The notes: a model not told the origin generated them from the letters alone. 64,000 nucleotides of DNA from an uncultured Eggerthellaceae bacterium (GCA_958452575.1 CAUDUM010000002.1:1-64000); one strand, 5' to 3'. Positions 43,373 to 52,325 are shown, counted from the stretch's first letter. Numbers and translations are program-made.

Positions 43373-44451
43373 AGTCTTCCTATCTCCTCCATCAAAGCGT
43401 CCACGATGTCGGCTTCATCGACCTTGCGGACGGTCTTGCCTTGGGAAAACACGATGCCCACGCCGTCGCCGCAAGCAACGCCGATGTCGGCGTCGGCGGC
43501 CTCGCCGGGGCCGTTGACCACGCATCCCATCACCGCCACCTTGAGCGGCTTGCGCAGCGTGGAGATGCGCTCCTCGACCTGCTTGGCCAGATCGATCAAG
43601 TTGACCTGGCAGCGCCCGCAGGTGGGGCAGCTGATGAGCTCGGGGGCGCGGCGGCGCAGGTCGAGCGCCGCGAGGAGCGTCCAGCACGCGCGGATCTCGG
43701 TGACCGGATCGTCGGTGAGCGAGATGCGCAGCGTGTCGCCGATGCCCTCCTCGAGCAGGATGCCCAAACCGCACGCGGATTTGATGATGCCCTGGAACGC
43801 GGTGCCCGCCTCGGTGATGCCGATGTGCAGCGGCACCTGGGGCAGCTCGCGCGCGAGCAGGCGGTACGTGGCGACGGTCGCCATCACGTCGTGCGCCTTG
43901 GCGCTCACCACCAAATCGCAAAAGCCGCGATCCTCGCAGTGGCCCACGTACTGCTCGGCCGACAGCGCCAGCTTGCGCGGCAGCGGCTCGTCGAGCGAGG
44001 CGATGGCCTCGTCGAGCGAGCCGGCGTTCACGCCGATGCGGATGGGGATTCCCGCCTCGCCGGCAGCGTCGAGCACGGCGTCGGTTTTGGCCCAGCCGCC
44101 GATGTTGCCGGGGTTGATGCGCAGCTTTGCCGCGCCGCAGCGGGCGGCCTCGATGGCGATATGCGCATCGAAGTGGATGTCGGCGACCACAGGCAGAGGC
44201 GACGCCTCGCACACGGCCTGGAACGCGTCCAGGCAGTCGCGGCGCGGGATGGCCATGCGGACCACCTCGCAGCCGGCGTCGGCCAACGCGCGGATCTGGG
44301 CAAGGTTGGCCTGCGCATCGTCGGCAGGCGCGTTGAGCATCGACTGGACCACCACGGGAGCGCCGCCGCCCATGGGCACCGAGCCCACCATCACCTGGCG
44401 GGTGGCCTGATTGGGCTTTGCGGCTTGCGCCTGTTGGGATTCTAAGGACAT
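43369..44451 (-). CDS. ispG: 4-hydroxy-3-methylbut-2-enyl diphosphate synthase
   Basis: Penultimate enzyme of the MEP isoprenoid pathway, a [4Fe-4S] protein that makes HMBPP. The 360-residue protein has the N-terminal VVVQSMLNAP and VADIHFDAHIA barrel motifs and the C-terminal cluster region CPTCGRCQVNL, plus VMGCVVNGPGEAADADIG. All three cluster cysteines are present. A TACAAT box on the minus strand (44491-44486) suggests its own promoter besides read-through from rseP. It overlaps proS by 4 bp. The normal partner dxr is not in the window. Confidence 0.95.
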   Translation of the reverse strand: MSLESQQAQAAKPNQATRQVMVGSVPMGGGAPVVVQSMLNAPADDAQANLAQIRALADAGCEVVRMAIPRRDCLDAFQAVCEASPLPVVADIHFDAHIAIEAARCGAAKLRINPGNIGGWAKTDAVLDAAGEAGIPIRIGVNAGSLDEAIASLDEPLPRKLALSAEQYVGHCEDRGFCDLVVSAKAHDVMATVATYRLLARELPQVPLHIGITEAGTAFQGIIKSACGLGILLEEGIGDTLRISLTDDPVTEIRACWTLLAALDLRRRAPELISCPTCGRCQVNLIDLAKQVEERISTLRKPLKVAVMGCVVNGPGEAADADIGVACGDGVGIVFSQGKTVRKVDEADIVDALMEEIGRL

Positions 44452-44485
44452 GGCCCCTCCGTCGCCTTATCTCGCACGTCGGACC

Positions 44486-44491
44486 ATTGTA
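44486..44491 (-). promoter_or_regulatory. Candidate -10 box of ispG-proS
   Basis: GGTACAAT on the minus strand, about 35 bp upstream of the ispG start, matches the -10 found ahead of other genes here. No clear -35. Confidence 0.35.
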
Positions 44492-44579
44492 CCGCTATCG
44501 GGCACCCTCGTGCGCACCGCGCGTCACGCATCCACGAACTTTGCCCATGCCGGAGCGCCTCTCGGCCGAGCGGGGCGGT

Positions 44580-45689
44580 CTACCAGTTGCCGAAGATGAA
44601 GCGCTGGACGTCTTGATTGACCATCACGACGAAGAAGCACAGGAACAACGCCATGCCCGCAAGCGACAGCGCGTTCATCGCACGCAGCGAAACGTTGCGG
44701 CGCGCCAGCTTCTGGAACACCTCGATGACGAAGCGGCCTCCGTCGAGCGGAGGGATGGGCAGCAGGTTCATGATGCCCAACGACGTGGAGATCATCGCCA
44801 TGAACAGCAGAAATTCGCTCGCTCCCGCCTGGATCGCGCTTCCCGACATGATCGCGATGCCCACGATCGAGGTCGATCCCTCCACCACTTCGGCGGCCGT
44901 GGCCGGGTTGAACAGCCCCGCCACCGCTTGGATGACGGCGCCGATGTACATGAACCCGTACTGGATCGCCTGCAGGGGGTTGAGCGTGATATGCGCGATT
45001 TCGCCCGTGTCGACGTACTGCACGTCGGCGCCGATGAACGTGAACACCACGACGAACGCGATGATGGCGAACAACAGGTTCACCGCCACGCCGGCGACCA
45101 GGATGACCGAGCGCTTCCAGAACGGCAGGCTGCGGTATTGCTGGCGGTATTCGCTTTTGAACAGCGCCTCCGCATCCGGCACGGCGCGCGCCTCCCCCAG
45201 CTCGTACGCGGCGGGCGCAGGAAGCCCCTGCTCCTGGGCGCGGCGGATCTGACGGCGCGTCGGCTTGGCTTCGGGCGCACGGTACGTGTTGAACCGGTCC
45301 TTCTTCGTCGGGCCGACGGCGCTTCCCCACTCGACCAGCTCCTCGAGCGCCTCGTAGGCGTCCTCCACCCCGATGCCGCAGTCGAGCGCGATATCCTCCA
45401 TCGTCGCAGTGCCGCGCCGGTGGAGAGCGGCCAGCGCTTCGCGCAGATGCGGGCTCATCTCGCCCGGCTCCATGCCGCAGACGCGCGCGTATCCGCCAAG
45501 GAGGATCGGCGTGACGCCGAATTTGGTGCCGCCCGCCGTGAACCCGATGCTGGGACCGGGCAGGCCCAGCATGAACTCCGTCACACGCACGCCGAACGCC
45601 TTCGCGGCAAGGAAATGCCCGCCCTCGTGGATGAAGACGAGCACGCCCAGCACGATGGTGGCGGCGACGATCATGAGCAGGATATCCAT
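44580..45689 (-). CDS. rseP: RIP metalloprotease RseP/site-2 protease with unusual insertion
   Basis: Intramembrane zinc protease that releases anti-sigma factors or other membrane substrates. The 369-residue protein has the zinc motif HEGGH in helix 1 (FIHEGGHFLAAKAFG, about residue 20) and the third ligand motif NLLPIPPLDGGRF near residue 300. Instead of a clear PDZ domain, the region after helix 1 (about residues 75-150) contains a compact helical block (SPHLREALAALHRRGTATM, DIALDCGIGVEDAYEALEEL) resembling a winged-helix fold. The start at 45689 has GGAAAGG. It heads the rseP-ispG-proS cluster and has a TATAAT box at 45729-45724. Confidence 0.9.
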   Translation of the reverse strand: MDILLMIVAATIVLGVLVFIHEGGHFLAAKAFGVRVTEFMLGLPGPSIGFTAGGTKFGVTPILLGGYARVCGMEPGEMSPHLREALAALHRRGTATMEDIALDCGIGVEDAYEALEELVEWGSAVGPTKKDRFNTYRAPEAKPTRRQIRRAQEQGLPAPAAYELGEARAVPDAEALFKSEYRQQYRSLPFWKRSVILVAGVAVNLLFAIIAFVVVFTFIGADVQYVDTGEIAHITLNPLQAIQYGFMYIGAVIQAVAGLFNPATAAEVVEGSTSIVGIAIMSGSAIQAGASEFLLFMAMISTSLGIMNLLPIPPLDGGRFVIEVFQKLARRNVSLRAMNALSLAGMALFLCFFVVMVNQDVQRFIFGNW

Positions 45690-45723
45690 GCGATACAGCC
45701 TTTCCGAATGGGATCTCCCTCCC

Positions 45724-45729
45724 ATTATA
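45724..45729 (-). promoter_or_regulatory. Candidate -10 box of rseP
   Basis: Perfect TATAAT on the minus strand, 35 bp upstream of the rseP start and immediately after the terminator hairpin of the uspA gene. The -35 region is weak. Confidence 0.45.
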
Positions 45730-45733
45730 GGAA

Positions 45734-45769
45734 AGCCCGTCCCGCATCCTGTCGGAGCGGGACGGGCTA
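45734..45769 (-). terminator. Rho-independent terminator of the universal stress gene
   Basis: AGCCCGTCCCGC and GCGGGACGGGCT form a 12-bp perfect stem with an 11-nt loop, followed on the minus strand by TTTCC. It separates uspA from rseP. Confidence 0.8.
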
Positions 45770-45812
45770 CACAGGCAATCCAACGGATCGGGGCATCCCC
45801 CGATCGCGGGAG

Positions 45813-46664
45813 CTACTTTTGCGGAACGATGACCGTCGGAACGCACAGGTTCAGCAAAACGCTGTGGGTGACCGAGCCGAACAGCGTGCGGCCCAGCGTG
45901 GAGCGGGAGTGGGTGCCCAGCACCAGAAGCTTGCTGTCCTTGGCGTAGTTGAGAATCGCGCGCGTGGGGGACGATCCCTCGACCGCGTGAGCCACCACGT
46001 CGAGCTCCTCGTTTTCGGCCTTGAGCTCGGCGGCCAGCTGCTCCAGGTTGCGCTGGTACTGCTCGCCGACCGGATCCAAGCCGCCGCCCATCGCCTCGGC
46101 GGGCTTGGTCAGGATCGCGGGCAGGCCCCAGCCGGACACCAGGTCGAGCTGCTCGCCATCGGTGATCGCCTCGCGCACGGCAAACTTGATGGCGTTGAGG
46201 CTGGACTCGTCGGGACCGACGCCCACGACGATGCGGTGGTTGCTGCTGCCCTGTTCCCAATCGCACGGGATGATGGCGGTGGGGATGTCGACGGACACCG
46301 ACACGCGCAGGCCCTTGGCGCCGCCGACGGTCTCGCCCACCGAGGCGCCATGGTGCGAGCCCATGACGATCATGTCATAGCCCTGGGCGGCATCGACCAA
46401 GCAGTCGACCACCTTGCCGACCGAGATCATGGCGTCCACCTCGGTGGCGGGGTATTTCGCCAGAACGCGGTCCTTGGCCTCCTGGAGCACGCCCTCGATG
46501 GCGGCATCGCCGGTCTGCTTGTCGATGCCGTATGCGCGCGCCGCCGCGGGATCCACCACCGCGATGAGCGTGAGCGCCGCGCCTTCACGCGCGCCGTAGC
46601 GTGCCGCCCATTCCAACGCGCGTTCGCCGCGTTCGGTGCCGTCGATGCCTACGAGGATCTTCAT
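45813..46664 (-). CDS. Tandem universal stress protein (UspA family)
   Basis: A 283-residue protein of two UspA domains. Domain 1 (residues 1-140) begins MKILVGIDGTERGERALEWA and has the ATP-binding MIVMGSHHGASVGETVGG loop. Domain 2 (145-283) begins RIVVGVGPDESSLNAIKFA and ends with VLGTHSRSTLGRTLFGS and a hydrophobic PTVIVP strand. The G-2x-G-9x-G(S/T) pattern in both halves suggests nucleotide binding. Role: general stress, possibly growth arrest. It has its own terminator and lies upstream of the isoprenoid cluster on the same strand. Confidence 0.9.
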   Translation of the reverse strand: MKILVGIDGTERGERALEWAARYGAREGAALTLIAVVDPAAARAYGIDKQTGDAAIEGVLQEAKDRVLAKYPATEVDAMISVGKVVDCLVDAAQGYDMIVMGSHHGASVGETVGGAKGLRVSVSVDIPTAIIPCDWEQGSSNHRIVVGVGPDESSLNAIKFAVREAITDGEQLDLVSGWGLPAILTKPAEAMGGGLDPVGEQYQRNLEQLAAELKAENEELDVVAHAVEGSSPTRAILNYAKDSKLLVLGTHSRSTLGRTLFGSVTHSVLLNLCVPTVIVPQK

Positions 46665-46716
46665 GTCGATCTTCCTTCCTCAATCGATGCGGATGACTTG
46701 CAGGATAAAAGAAAAA

Positions 46717-46741
46717 AGGCGGCCCGCAATGCGAGCCGCCT
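46717..46741 (-). terminator. Rho-independent terminator of the phosphate transporter unit
   Basis: AGGCGGC and GCCGCCT stem with an 11-nt loop, followed on the minus strand by a long TTTTTTCTTTT run, 10 bp past the stop of the small membrane protein gene. Confidence 0.9.
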
Positions 46742-46750
46742 CCCATTGCG

Positions 46751-46993
46751 TTACTGGTGGAACAGCGGAATCATCAACCACAGCGCGAACAGCACGATGG
46801 CGATGCATGCGGCAAAGCACACGCACGAGAACAGACGCGGCAGCATATGGGCGCCACCGACCTCCTCGACCGCGCCGCGCGCCCACAGGCGGATGCCCAG
46901 CGCATACAGCATGCTGATCACGCTTGCCACGCCGACCGCGACCACAAGGACGGTCACAAAGCTCATGATCTCTTGCTCGATCACGTTGATCAC
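46751..46993 (-). CDS. Small membrane protein next to the phosphate transporter
   Basis: An 80-residue protein with two hydrophobic helices (SFVTVLVVAVGVASVISMLY and LFSCVCFAACIAIVLFALWL) joined by a short polar loop. No family recognised. It starts 9 bp after the stop of the PiT transporter and precedes a shared terminator, so it is co-expressed and may be an accessory subunit. Confidence 0.65.
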   Translation of the reverse strand: MINVIEQEIMSFVTVLVVAVGVASVISMLYALGIRLWARGAVEEVGGAHMLPRLFSCVCFAACIAIVLFALWLMIPLFHQ

Positions 46994-47002
46994 TCCCCTC
47001 TG

Positions 47003-48160
47003 CTACGCGGCCTGAACGGCGGCGGACGAAGAATCGGCGTTGATCTTGACGTCGCCGGATTCGTTGACGTTCATGGAATTGACCGGATTGCGATGCGACA
47101 GGCGCACGATCACGAACGCGCCGATGACGGCGAGCACCGCCACCACGATGACGCCCCACATGCCCACCTTGGTCACGGCGCAGGCGACGCCGCCCACGAT
47201 CGCGGCGGCCGGGAAGGTGACGAGCCACGCGATGAGCATGCGGCCGGCGACCTTCCAGTTGACCGGCGTGCCCTTGCCCAGGCCCGAGCCGATGATGGAG
47301 CCGGAGCAGACCTGCGTGGTGGACAGGGCAAAGCCCAGATGCGAGGACACGAGGATGGTCGTCGCGGAGCTGGCCTCGGCGGCGAAGCCCTGCGGCGTGC
47401 TGATCTCGGTCAGGCCCTTGCCCAGGGTGCGGATGACGCGCCAGCCGCCCATGTAGGTGCCCAGGGCGATCGCGAAGCCGCAGACGGCGACGACCCACAG
47501 CTCGGGGCCGGAGCCGGACGGCTGCATGCCGGACGCGACGAGCGTCAGCGTGATGATGCCCATGGTCTTCTGGGCGTCGTTGGTGCCGTGCGAAAGCGCC
47601 ACGAGGCAGGCGGTGACGGTCTGGCCGTGGCGGAAGCCGTTTTCGACCTGCTTCTCGTCCATGCCCTTGGTTATGAGTCCGATAAGCTTGGTGGCGCATG
47701 TCGCGGCGAGCGCGGCCACGATCACCGACACGATGGCGGGGATCAGGATCTTGGTGAGCACGCCGCCGAAGTTGACGCCCTCGACGCCCGCGCCGATGAT
47801 GACGGCGCCAACCAGGCCGCCGAACAGCGCATGCGATGAGCTGGAGGGCAGGCCCACCAGCCAGGTGAGGAGGTTCCACAGGATGGCGCCCACAAGACCC
47901 GCGAATATGAATTCGGGGCCGATGGCCACTTGCTGCTCGTTGATGAGTCCGCCCGAGATGGTCTGGGCGACCTCGGTGGAGAGGAACGCGCCGATGAGGT
48001 TCAGCGTGCCCGCCGCGATAACCGCGGTCTTGGGCTTCAGGGCGCCGGTCGCGATGGACGTGGCCATCGCGTTGGCCGTGTCATGAAAGCCGTTGGTGAA
48101 GTCGAAAATCAATGCGGTAACGATGACCATTACCACGACGACGAGGGTTGCGATCTCCAT
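47003..48160 (-). CDS. pit: Low-affinity inorganic phosphate transporter (PiT family)
   Basis: Inner-membrane symporter (385 residues) that imports metal-phosphate with protons. The duplicated PiT signature is clear: FDFTNGFHDTANAMATSIATG (residues 19-39 region) in the first half and ALSHGTNDAQKTMGII near residue 210 in the second. SSSSHALFGGLVGAV in the middle and ten or more hydrophobic segments complete the family pattern. It is followed by an 80-residue membrane protein and terminator. No PhoU-like partner is adjacent. Confidence 0.93.
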   Translation of the reverse strand: MEIATLVVVVMVIVTALIFDFTNGFHDTANAMATSIATGALKPKTAVIAAGTLNLIGAFLSTEVAQTISGGLINEQQVAIGPEFIFAGLVGAILWNLLTWLVGLPSSSSHALFGGLVGAVIIGAGVEGVNFGGVLTKILIPAIVSVIVAALAATCATKLIGLITKGMDEKQVENGFRHGQTVTACLVALSHGTNDAQKTMGIITLTLVASGMQPSGSGPELWVVAVCGFAIALGTYMGGWRVIRTLGKGLTEISTPQGFAAEASSATTILVSSHLGFALSTTQVCSGSIIGSGLGKGTPVNWKVAGRMLIAWLVTFPAAAIVGGVACAVTKVGMWGVIVVAVLAVIGAFVIVRLSHRNPVNSMNVNESGDVKINADSSSAAVQAA

Positions 48161-48479
48161 ACGCTTCCAAGGACCTCCGTTCTCATTTTCATCACTATAG
48201 CGTACCTGCGGCCCCGTATCTCCCTCATTGCGAAATTATGGCCGCAAATCGCGCTCCGATTAGGCTATCATCGCACGGGCGCGATGAATGTAATGTTTAG
48301 ATCAAGTTTTGCCGCGCATGCGTCCGGAGCGCCTTTGCATCGGCGCTCGTTTCTTCTTGATTAAAACAGTCGAAGACGCGTCGCGCTCGCAAGGGCCGCG
48401 CGATACCATGCAGCTATACGGAAGACCGGGGCGCCGCGCACGCGCTGCCCCGCGCGAAGATCTGCGAGAAAGGATCACT
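48161..48479. other. Divergent promoter region between pit and ddh, 319 bp
   Basis: No gene. A TATAGT box on the minus strand (48199-48194) may serve pit; on the plus strand TATCAT near 48267 and GAAAGGATC just before ddh are the only landmarks seen. Confidence 0.3.
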
Positions 48480-49466
48480 ATGTCTGCCATTCGCATCGGC
48501 ATCCTGGGCTACGGCAACATCGGCCGCGGCGTGGAGCTGGCCATCCGCCAAAACCCCGACACCGAGCTTGCGGCGGTGTTCACCCGCCGCGACCCCTCCA
48601 CGGTGAGCATCGCCACCGAGGGCGTGCCGGTCATCAACGCAAGCGAGCTGGAAACGGGAGCCGCGGACGGCATCGACGTGCTGATCCTGTGCGGCGGCAG
48701 CGCCACCGACCTGCCCGAGCAGACCCCGCGCTACGCCAAGTTCTGCAACGTCGTGGACAGTTTCGACACGCACCACAACATCCCGCAGCATTTTGCCGCC
48801 GTCGACGCGGCCGCCAAGGAAGGCGGGCATGTGGGCCTGATCTCGTGCGGCTGGGATCCCGGCCTGTTCTCGCTTGAGCGCCTGTTCGGCAACGTGATCC
48901 TGCCCGAGGGCAGCGACTACACGTTCTGGGGGCGCGGCGTGAGTCAGGGCCACTCCGACGCCATCCGCCGCATCGCCGGCGTGGCCGACGCCAAGCAGTA
49001 CACCGTGCCGGTCGAGGCCGCCCTCGAGGCGGTGCGCGCCGGCGAGAACCCCCAGCTCACCACGCGCCAGAAGCACACGCGCGAGTGCTTCGTCGTGCTG
49101 GAGGAGGGCGCCGACGCCGCCGAGGTCGAGCGTCAGATCAAAGAGATGCCCAACTACTTTGACGAATACGACGTCACCGTCAACTTCATCAGTCAGGAGG
49201 AGCTCGACCGCGACCACGCCGAGATGCCCCACGGCGGCTTCGTGCTGCGCAGCGGCAAGACCGCCGGCGACCACCAGTGCGTGATCGAGTATTCGCTCAA
49301 GCTGGGCTCCAACCCCGAGTTCACCGCCAACGCGCTCGTCGCCTACGCCCGCGCCGTCCACCGCCTGTCCCAGGCGGGCGCAACCGGCGCCAAGACCGTT
49401 TTCGACATCGCCCCGGCCTACCTGTCGCCGCTGTCCGGCGAGGAGCTGCGCGCGTCCCTGTTGTAA
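48480..49466 (+). CDS. ddh: meso-Diaminopimelate dehydrogenase
   Basis: NADPH-dependent enzyme of the one-step dehydrogenase route to meso-diaminopimelate for lysine and peptidoglycan. The 328-residue protein has the N-terminal Rossmann GILGYGNIGRGVELA, FTRRDP for NADP recognition, VDSFDTHHNIPQHF, and GWDPGLFSLERL with GRGVSQGHSDAIRRI around the substrate pocket. Length and motifs are standard. GAGAAAGGATC precedes the ATG at 48480. It stands alone, with a terminator 57 bp downstream, and probably serves both biosynthesis and wall building. Confidence 0.95.
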   Translation: MSAIRIGILGYGNIGRGVELAIRQNPDTELAAVFTRRDPSTVSIATEGVPVINASELETGAADGIDVLILCGGSATDLPEQTPRYAKFCNVVDSFDTHHNIPQHFAAVDAAAKEGGHVGLISCGWDPGLFSLERLFGNVILPEGSDYTFWGRGVSQGHSDAIRRIAGVADAKQYTVPVEAALEAVRAGENPQLTTRQKHTRECFVVLEEGADAAEVERQIKEMPNYFDEYDVTVNFISQEELDRDHAEMPHGGFVLRSGKTAGDHQCVIEYSLKLGSNPEFTANALVAYARAVHRLSQAGATGAKTVFDIAPAYLSPLSGEELRASLL

Positions 49467-49522
49467 GAAACCGCTAACGCTGGAGAAACACCGCCTCCAA
49501 ACGCATCATCCCGCCCGAACAT

Positions 49523-49552
49523 GACTGAGGCCTCGTTGAAACGGGGCCTCAG
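49523..49552 (+). terminator. Rho-independent terminator of ddh
   Basis: ACTGAGGCC pairs with GGCCTCAGT around TCGTTGAAACGG, followed by CCATTATAT. The stem is strong though the T run is weak. Confidence 0.7.
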
Positions 49553-50293
49553 TCCATTATATGGAGCCTCTCTCCATTATGGCAGGTCAGAGCGCACAGT
49601 ACGGCTCGAGCCCGAGTTCAAGCCCGTCCCAAACCACGTGCACCATCTTGAATAACTCATGCGCCATCTCAACCAAGCACATTATCCCTCACTCAAAACG
49701 GATCGGATTCCAACCCGGAACGCTGCCGCGCATTGCAATTGCAACCGTCGTCCCGCGCAATGCGCAAGCCGGATCATCATCCCCTGATCGACGATCTTTC
49801 TCGAAATGCAGATTTCTTCCCGATGGACGACACGCACGACCCCATCCCTTCCGTTTTTCTCCGAACGACGCGCCGTCGTTCTCGAGCCGCGATCGGCGAG
49901 CGCTTCCCGACCTGCGAGAACAAACGACGTCGCTAGGCCCGCCGAATCCCTGATCGATCCCAACGAACCTAGGGCGTCGTCCAAAGGGCAAAAAACTGCA
50001 TATCGATCAGAGAGTCGGATCACTAAGGCAAACGCGGATCATCTCCGCCGCGGGCTTTCCCTCAACGCATCCCCGACGAACCCTCCGCTAGATCCACCGG
50101 ACGTTTGCATGGAGTTTGCGCATGGAGCTTGCCTGGAGCCCGCATGGGATCCGCATGGAATCCGCATCGGATCAAGGGGGAATCGACGGGCAGATCGCAC
50201 TGAAAACGCACGCCAATCGCGGGGTTTCGACGCAAAACCGCGGAGGCAAGATAAGGCTCGCGAAACGCACTGCCCTCGGATCATGGGATTGGC
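49553..50293. other. Gene-poor region before orphan paralogue B, about 740 bp
   Basis: No supported gene. Short imperfect direct repeats of the type GCATGGA/CCGCATGG cluster at 50107-50170. The rest is unremarkable; small open frames on both strands look like chance. Confidence 0.4.
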
Positions 50294-51337
50294 ATGGACC
50301 TGCACGAACCTGTCGTAAAGCACACTGGGAATAAGACGACGCACGCAAAGCGGGGGAAGATCGCATTCTGCGCCAAAACGGCCCTGGAGCTCGCCCACAT
50401 CCTTAACGACGAGCAAGCCGACCCGCCGCGTGCGCTCATCACCTCGTTGCCCGCCCATGCACCCTCGGACATCGAGCTGATGGAGGCGTTATGCTCCCTT
50501 GGCATCCCCAACCTTTTGGAGCGCATCTCCCCTCCCGCCCATCTTTTGTTCGAGACCGGATCGCACCACAGGAAAACCCCCTTCCGCATCCCCCGAAGAT
50601 GCGCCGGCCTTCCAAAAGGGAGGACGTTTCTTCGATTGGGTGAGAACATGTTCGCAGCCTCCCCCAACCTTGCGCTATGCGAGATCGCCGACGAGCACGG
50701 CAGCCTCTTTGATCTCCTCTTGCTGCTGTGGGAGGCATGCGGCAGCTACCGAACCCATCTAACCTGGACGGGGACCATGTACGAAACCGATCCCTTGACG
50801 TCCGTTCGCTCGCTGGAGCGATTCGTGACGGACAACCCCCGCATCCACGGCGCCCGAAAGATCAAACGAGCCTTGCGCTATGTCCGCGACGGATCCGCTT
50901 CCACCAGGGAAACGCAGATCGCGCTGTTCATGGGGCTGCCCCTCCGCTACGGCGGTTTCAACCTGGGACTGCCCTTGATGAATTACCGCGTGGAAGCATC
51001 CCCGCAAGCGCGGGCCATCGGCGGGCGCTCGCATTTTCGATGCGATCTTTGCTGGCCGGAAGCGAAAATCGACGTCGAGTACCAAAGCGACGAATCCCAT
51101 GAAGGAAAGCTCATGCGAATCAAAGACTCCCGCCGGACGAACGCGCTCATCTCGATGGGATGGAACGTGATCAACATCACCAACAACGAAGCCGAGAGCG
51201 TGAACACGTTGGAGAGGATCTCCGACAGGGTGCGAAGGCTTCTCCGGAAAAGACCCCATCGCCCCTCGCGCGATCTGGACATAAAGAGGCTCGAGCTCCA
51301 CCGCGGTTTGGGGATCGTGAAGGACGGTATCGACTAA
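50294..51337 (+). CDS. DUF559/Vsr-like nuclease-fold orphan (paralogue B)
   Basis: About 347 residues, clearly homologous to the gene at 35045-36148. Shared blocks are AASPNLALCEIA, LLLLWEACGSY, GSASTRETQIAL, RYGGFNLGLPLMN, DLCWPEAKIDVEYQS and SRRTNALISMGWNV. The C-terminal part has the D-(x)n-E-x-(Q/K)-like arrangement of PD-(D/E)XK/DUF559 nucleases (DLCWPE, DVEYQ) followed by the D..R...L...GW.V helix-strand. The N-terminal half is a shared unknown domain. No toxin partner, restriction-modification gene or mismatch-repair gene is adjacent. Flanking DNA is repeat-rich. Function unknown. Confidence 0.65.
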   Translation: MDLHEPVVKHTGNKTTHAKRGKIAFCAKTALELAHILNDEQADPPRALITSLPAHAPSDIELMEALCSLGIPNLLERISPPAHLLFETGSHHRKTPFRIPRRCAGLPKGRTFLRLGENMFAASPNLALCEIADEHGSLFDLLLLLWEACGSYRTHLTWTGTMYETDPLTSVRSLERFVTDNPRIHGARKIKRALRYVRDGSASTRETQIALFMGLPLRYGGFNLGLPLMNYRVEASPQARAIGGRSHFRCDLCWPEAKIDVEYQSDESHEGKLMRIKDSRRTNALISMGWNVINITNNEAESVNTLERISDRVRRLLRKRPHRPSRDLDIKRLELHRGLGIVKDGID

Positions 51338-51861
51338 GCGCGATGCCTCGGGATGCTGCATGCGCCGCGCAAACTCGAATTGCGAAGAAAGATTCCCGCC
51401 AAACGCAAGTTTCAGCATCGACGTGCGTCAACCGGAGTCGCAAGCAGGTCGTTCGCCGCACCCGCGCGGTTCAGGGCTTCGCGCCCCGTCGAATCCCTCC
51501 CGGAAAGCCGTCACCTCCTCCGAAACGCCTTTCCGCTCCCCCGACCCCGCATCGCTGCTGCAGGAATCGCCTTTCGATGAAGGTTTATCACCGATGGTCG
51601 ACGTCCCGCCGTGCTTTCGGACACGAAGAAGGAGGAGGGCCTCTAAATGGAGGTGGGATGCGAACGCTCTACCAGGCATTTTCCGATACGCATGGCAGAG
51701 CTTTCTCGGGCAGCTACCGCAGCCATCCCCGAAACGTTCCCGCCGCTATCGCAGAATGTCGACCAACGGGCAATAAGCTGCATCCGACATCGCCCTCACG
51801 ATCAGCAAACGCACCGACGTCGCCAAGCGCCCGCCTCAAGCAGGCAAAAAGCCCTGCCCAG
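51338..51861. other. Gene-poor region after orphan paralogue B, 524 bp
   Basis: No supported gene. Open frames here lack ribosome sites and have poor composition. Confidence 0.4.
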
Positions 51862-51975
51862 GAACGAAAGAGCATCCGGGCGGGAACGCAGCCCGAACGA
51901 AAGAGCATCCGAGCGGGAACGCAGCCCGAATGAAAGAGCATCCGGGCGGGAACGTAGCCCGAACGAAGGAGCAGT
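51862..51975 (+). repeat. 33-bp tandem repeat, 3.4 copies
   Basis: Three near-identical 33-bp units (51862, 51895, 51928; core GAACGAAAGAGCATCCGGGC then GGGAACGCAGCCC) and a partial fourth. 33 bp is 11 codons and the frame encodes ERKSIRAGTQP repeats, but no start or ribosome site precedes it, so it is more likely a non-coding minisatellite. Confidence 0.85.
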
Positions 51976-52179
51976 CCCAAACGAACCGCGCTCTGAACAG
52001 GAGTGCAGTCAGAACGGGGACCCCGTCCGCGAAGACGGATGCTTCTTCGTCCTCGCACCGCAAGACCGATGATACCGCCCGCCCCTCTGGTCCGGGGCGG
52101 ACCAAAATGCCGCCATGCCCGCCGCCTACGCAGCTGCGCGCCACGCTGCCCTAAGCCGCTAAGCGAAATCCGCAAGAAC

Positions 52180-52325
52180 GAAGGGCTCCGTTCGCGCACG
52201 GACGGAGCACGGGACACGACGGCGCCGCCGATGAGCTGAAGGGCTCCGTTCGCGCACGGACGGATCTTGTTGTCGCGCGAATAGCGGATCACGAGGAGGA
52301 AGGGCACCGTTCGCGTACGGACGGA
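52180..52325 (-). repeat. Three 27-bp repeats with 31- and 34-bp spacers
   Basis: GAAGGGCTCCGTTCGCGCAC plus GGACGGA occurs at 52180-52206, 52238-52264 and (two mismatches) 52299-52325. Each has internal CCGT/ACGG symmetry. The last copy, with AGCCCTTCC, forms a stem just downstream of the formate dehydrogenase stop and may end its transcript. Confidence 0.75.

Noticed and set aside
51862..51975. Repetitive protein gene encoding ERKSIRAGTQP repeats
   Set aside because: No start codon with a ribosome site and no coding signal on either side; treated as a minisatellite.
52180..52325. CRISPR array
   Set aside because: Only three imperfect repeats, partly palindromic, no cas genes and no leader; spacing alone is not enough.
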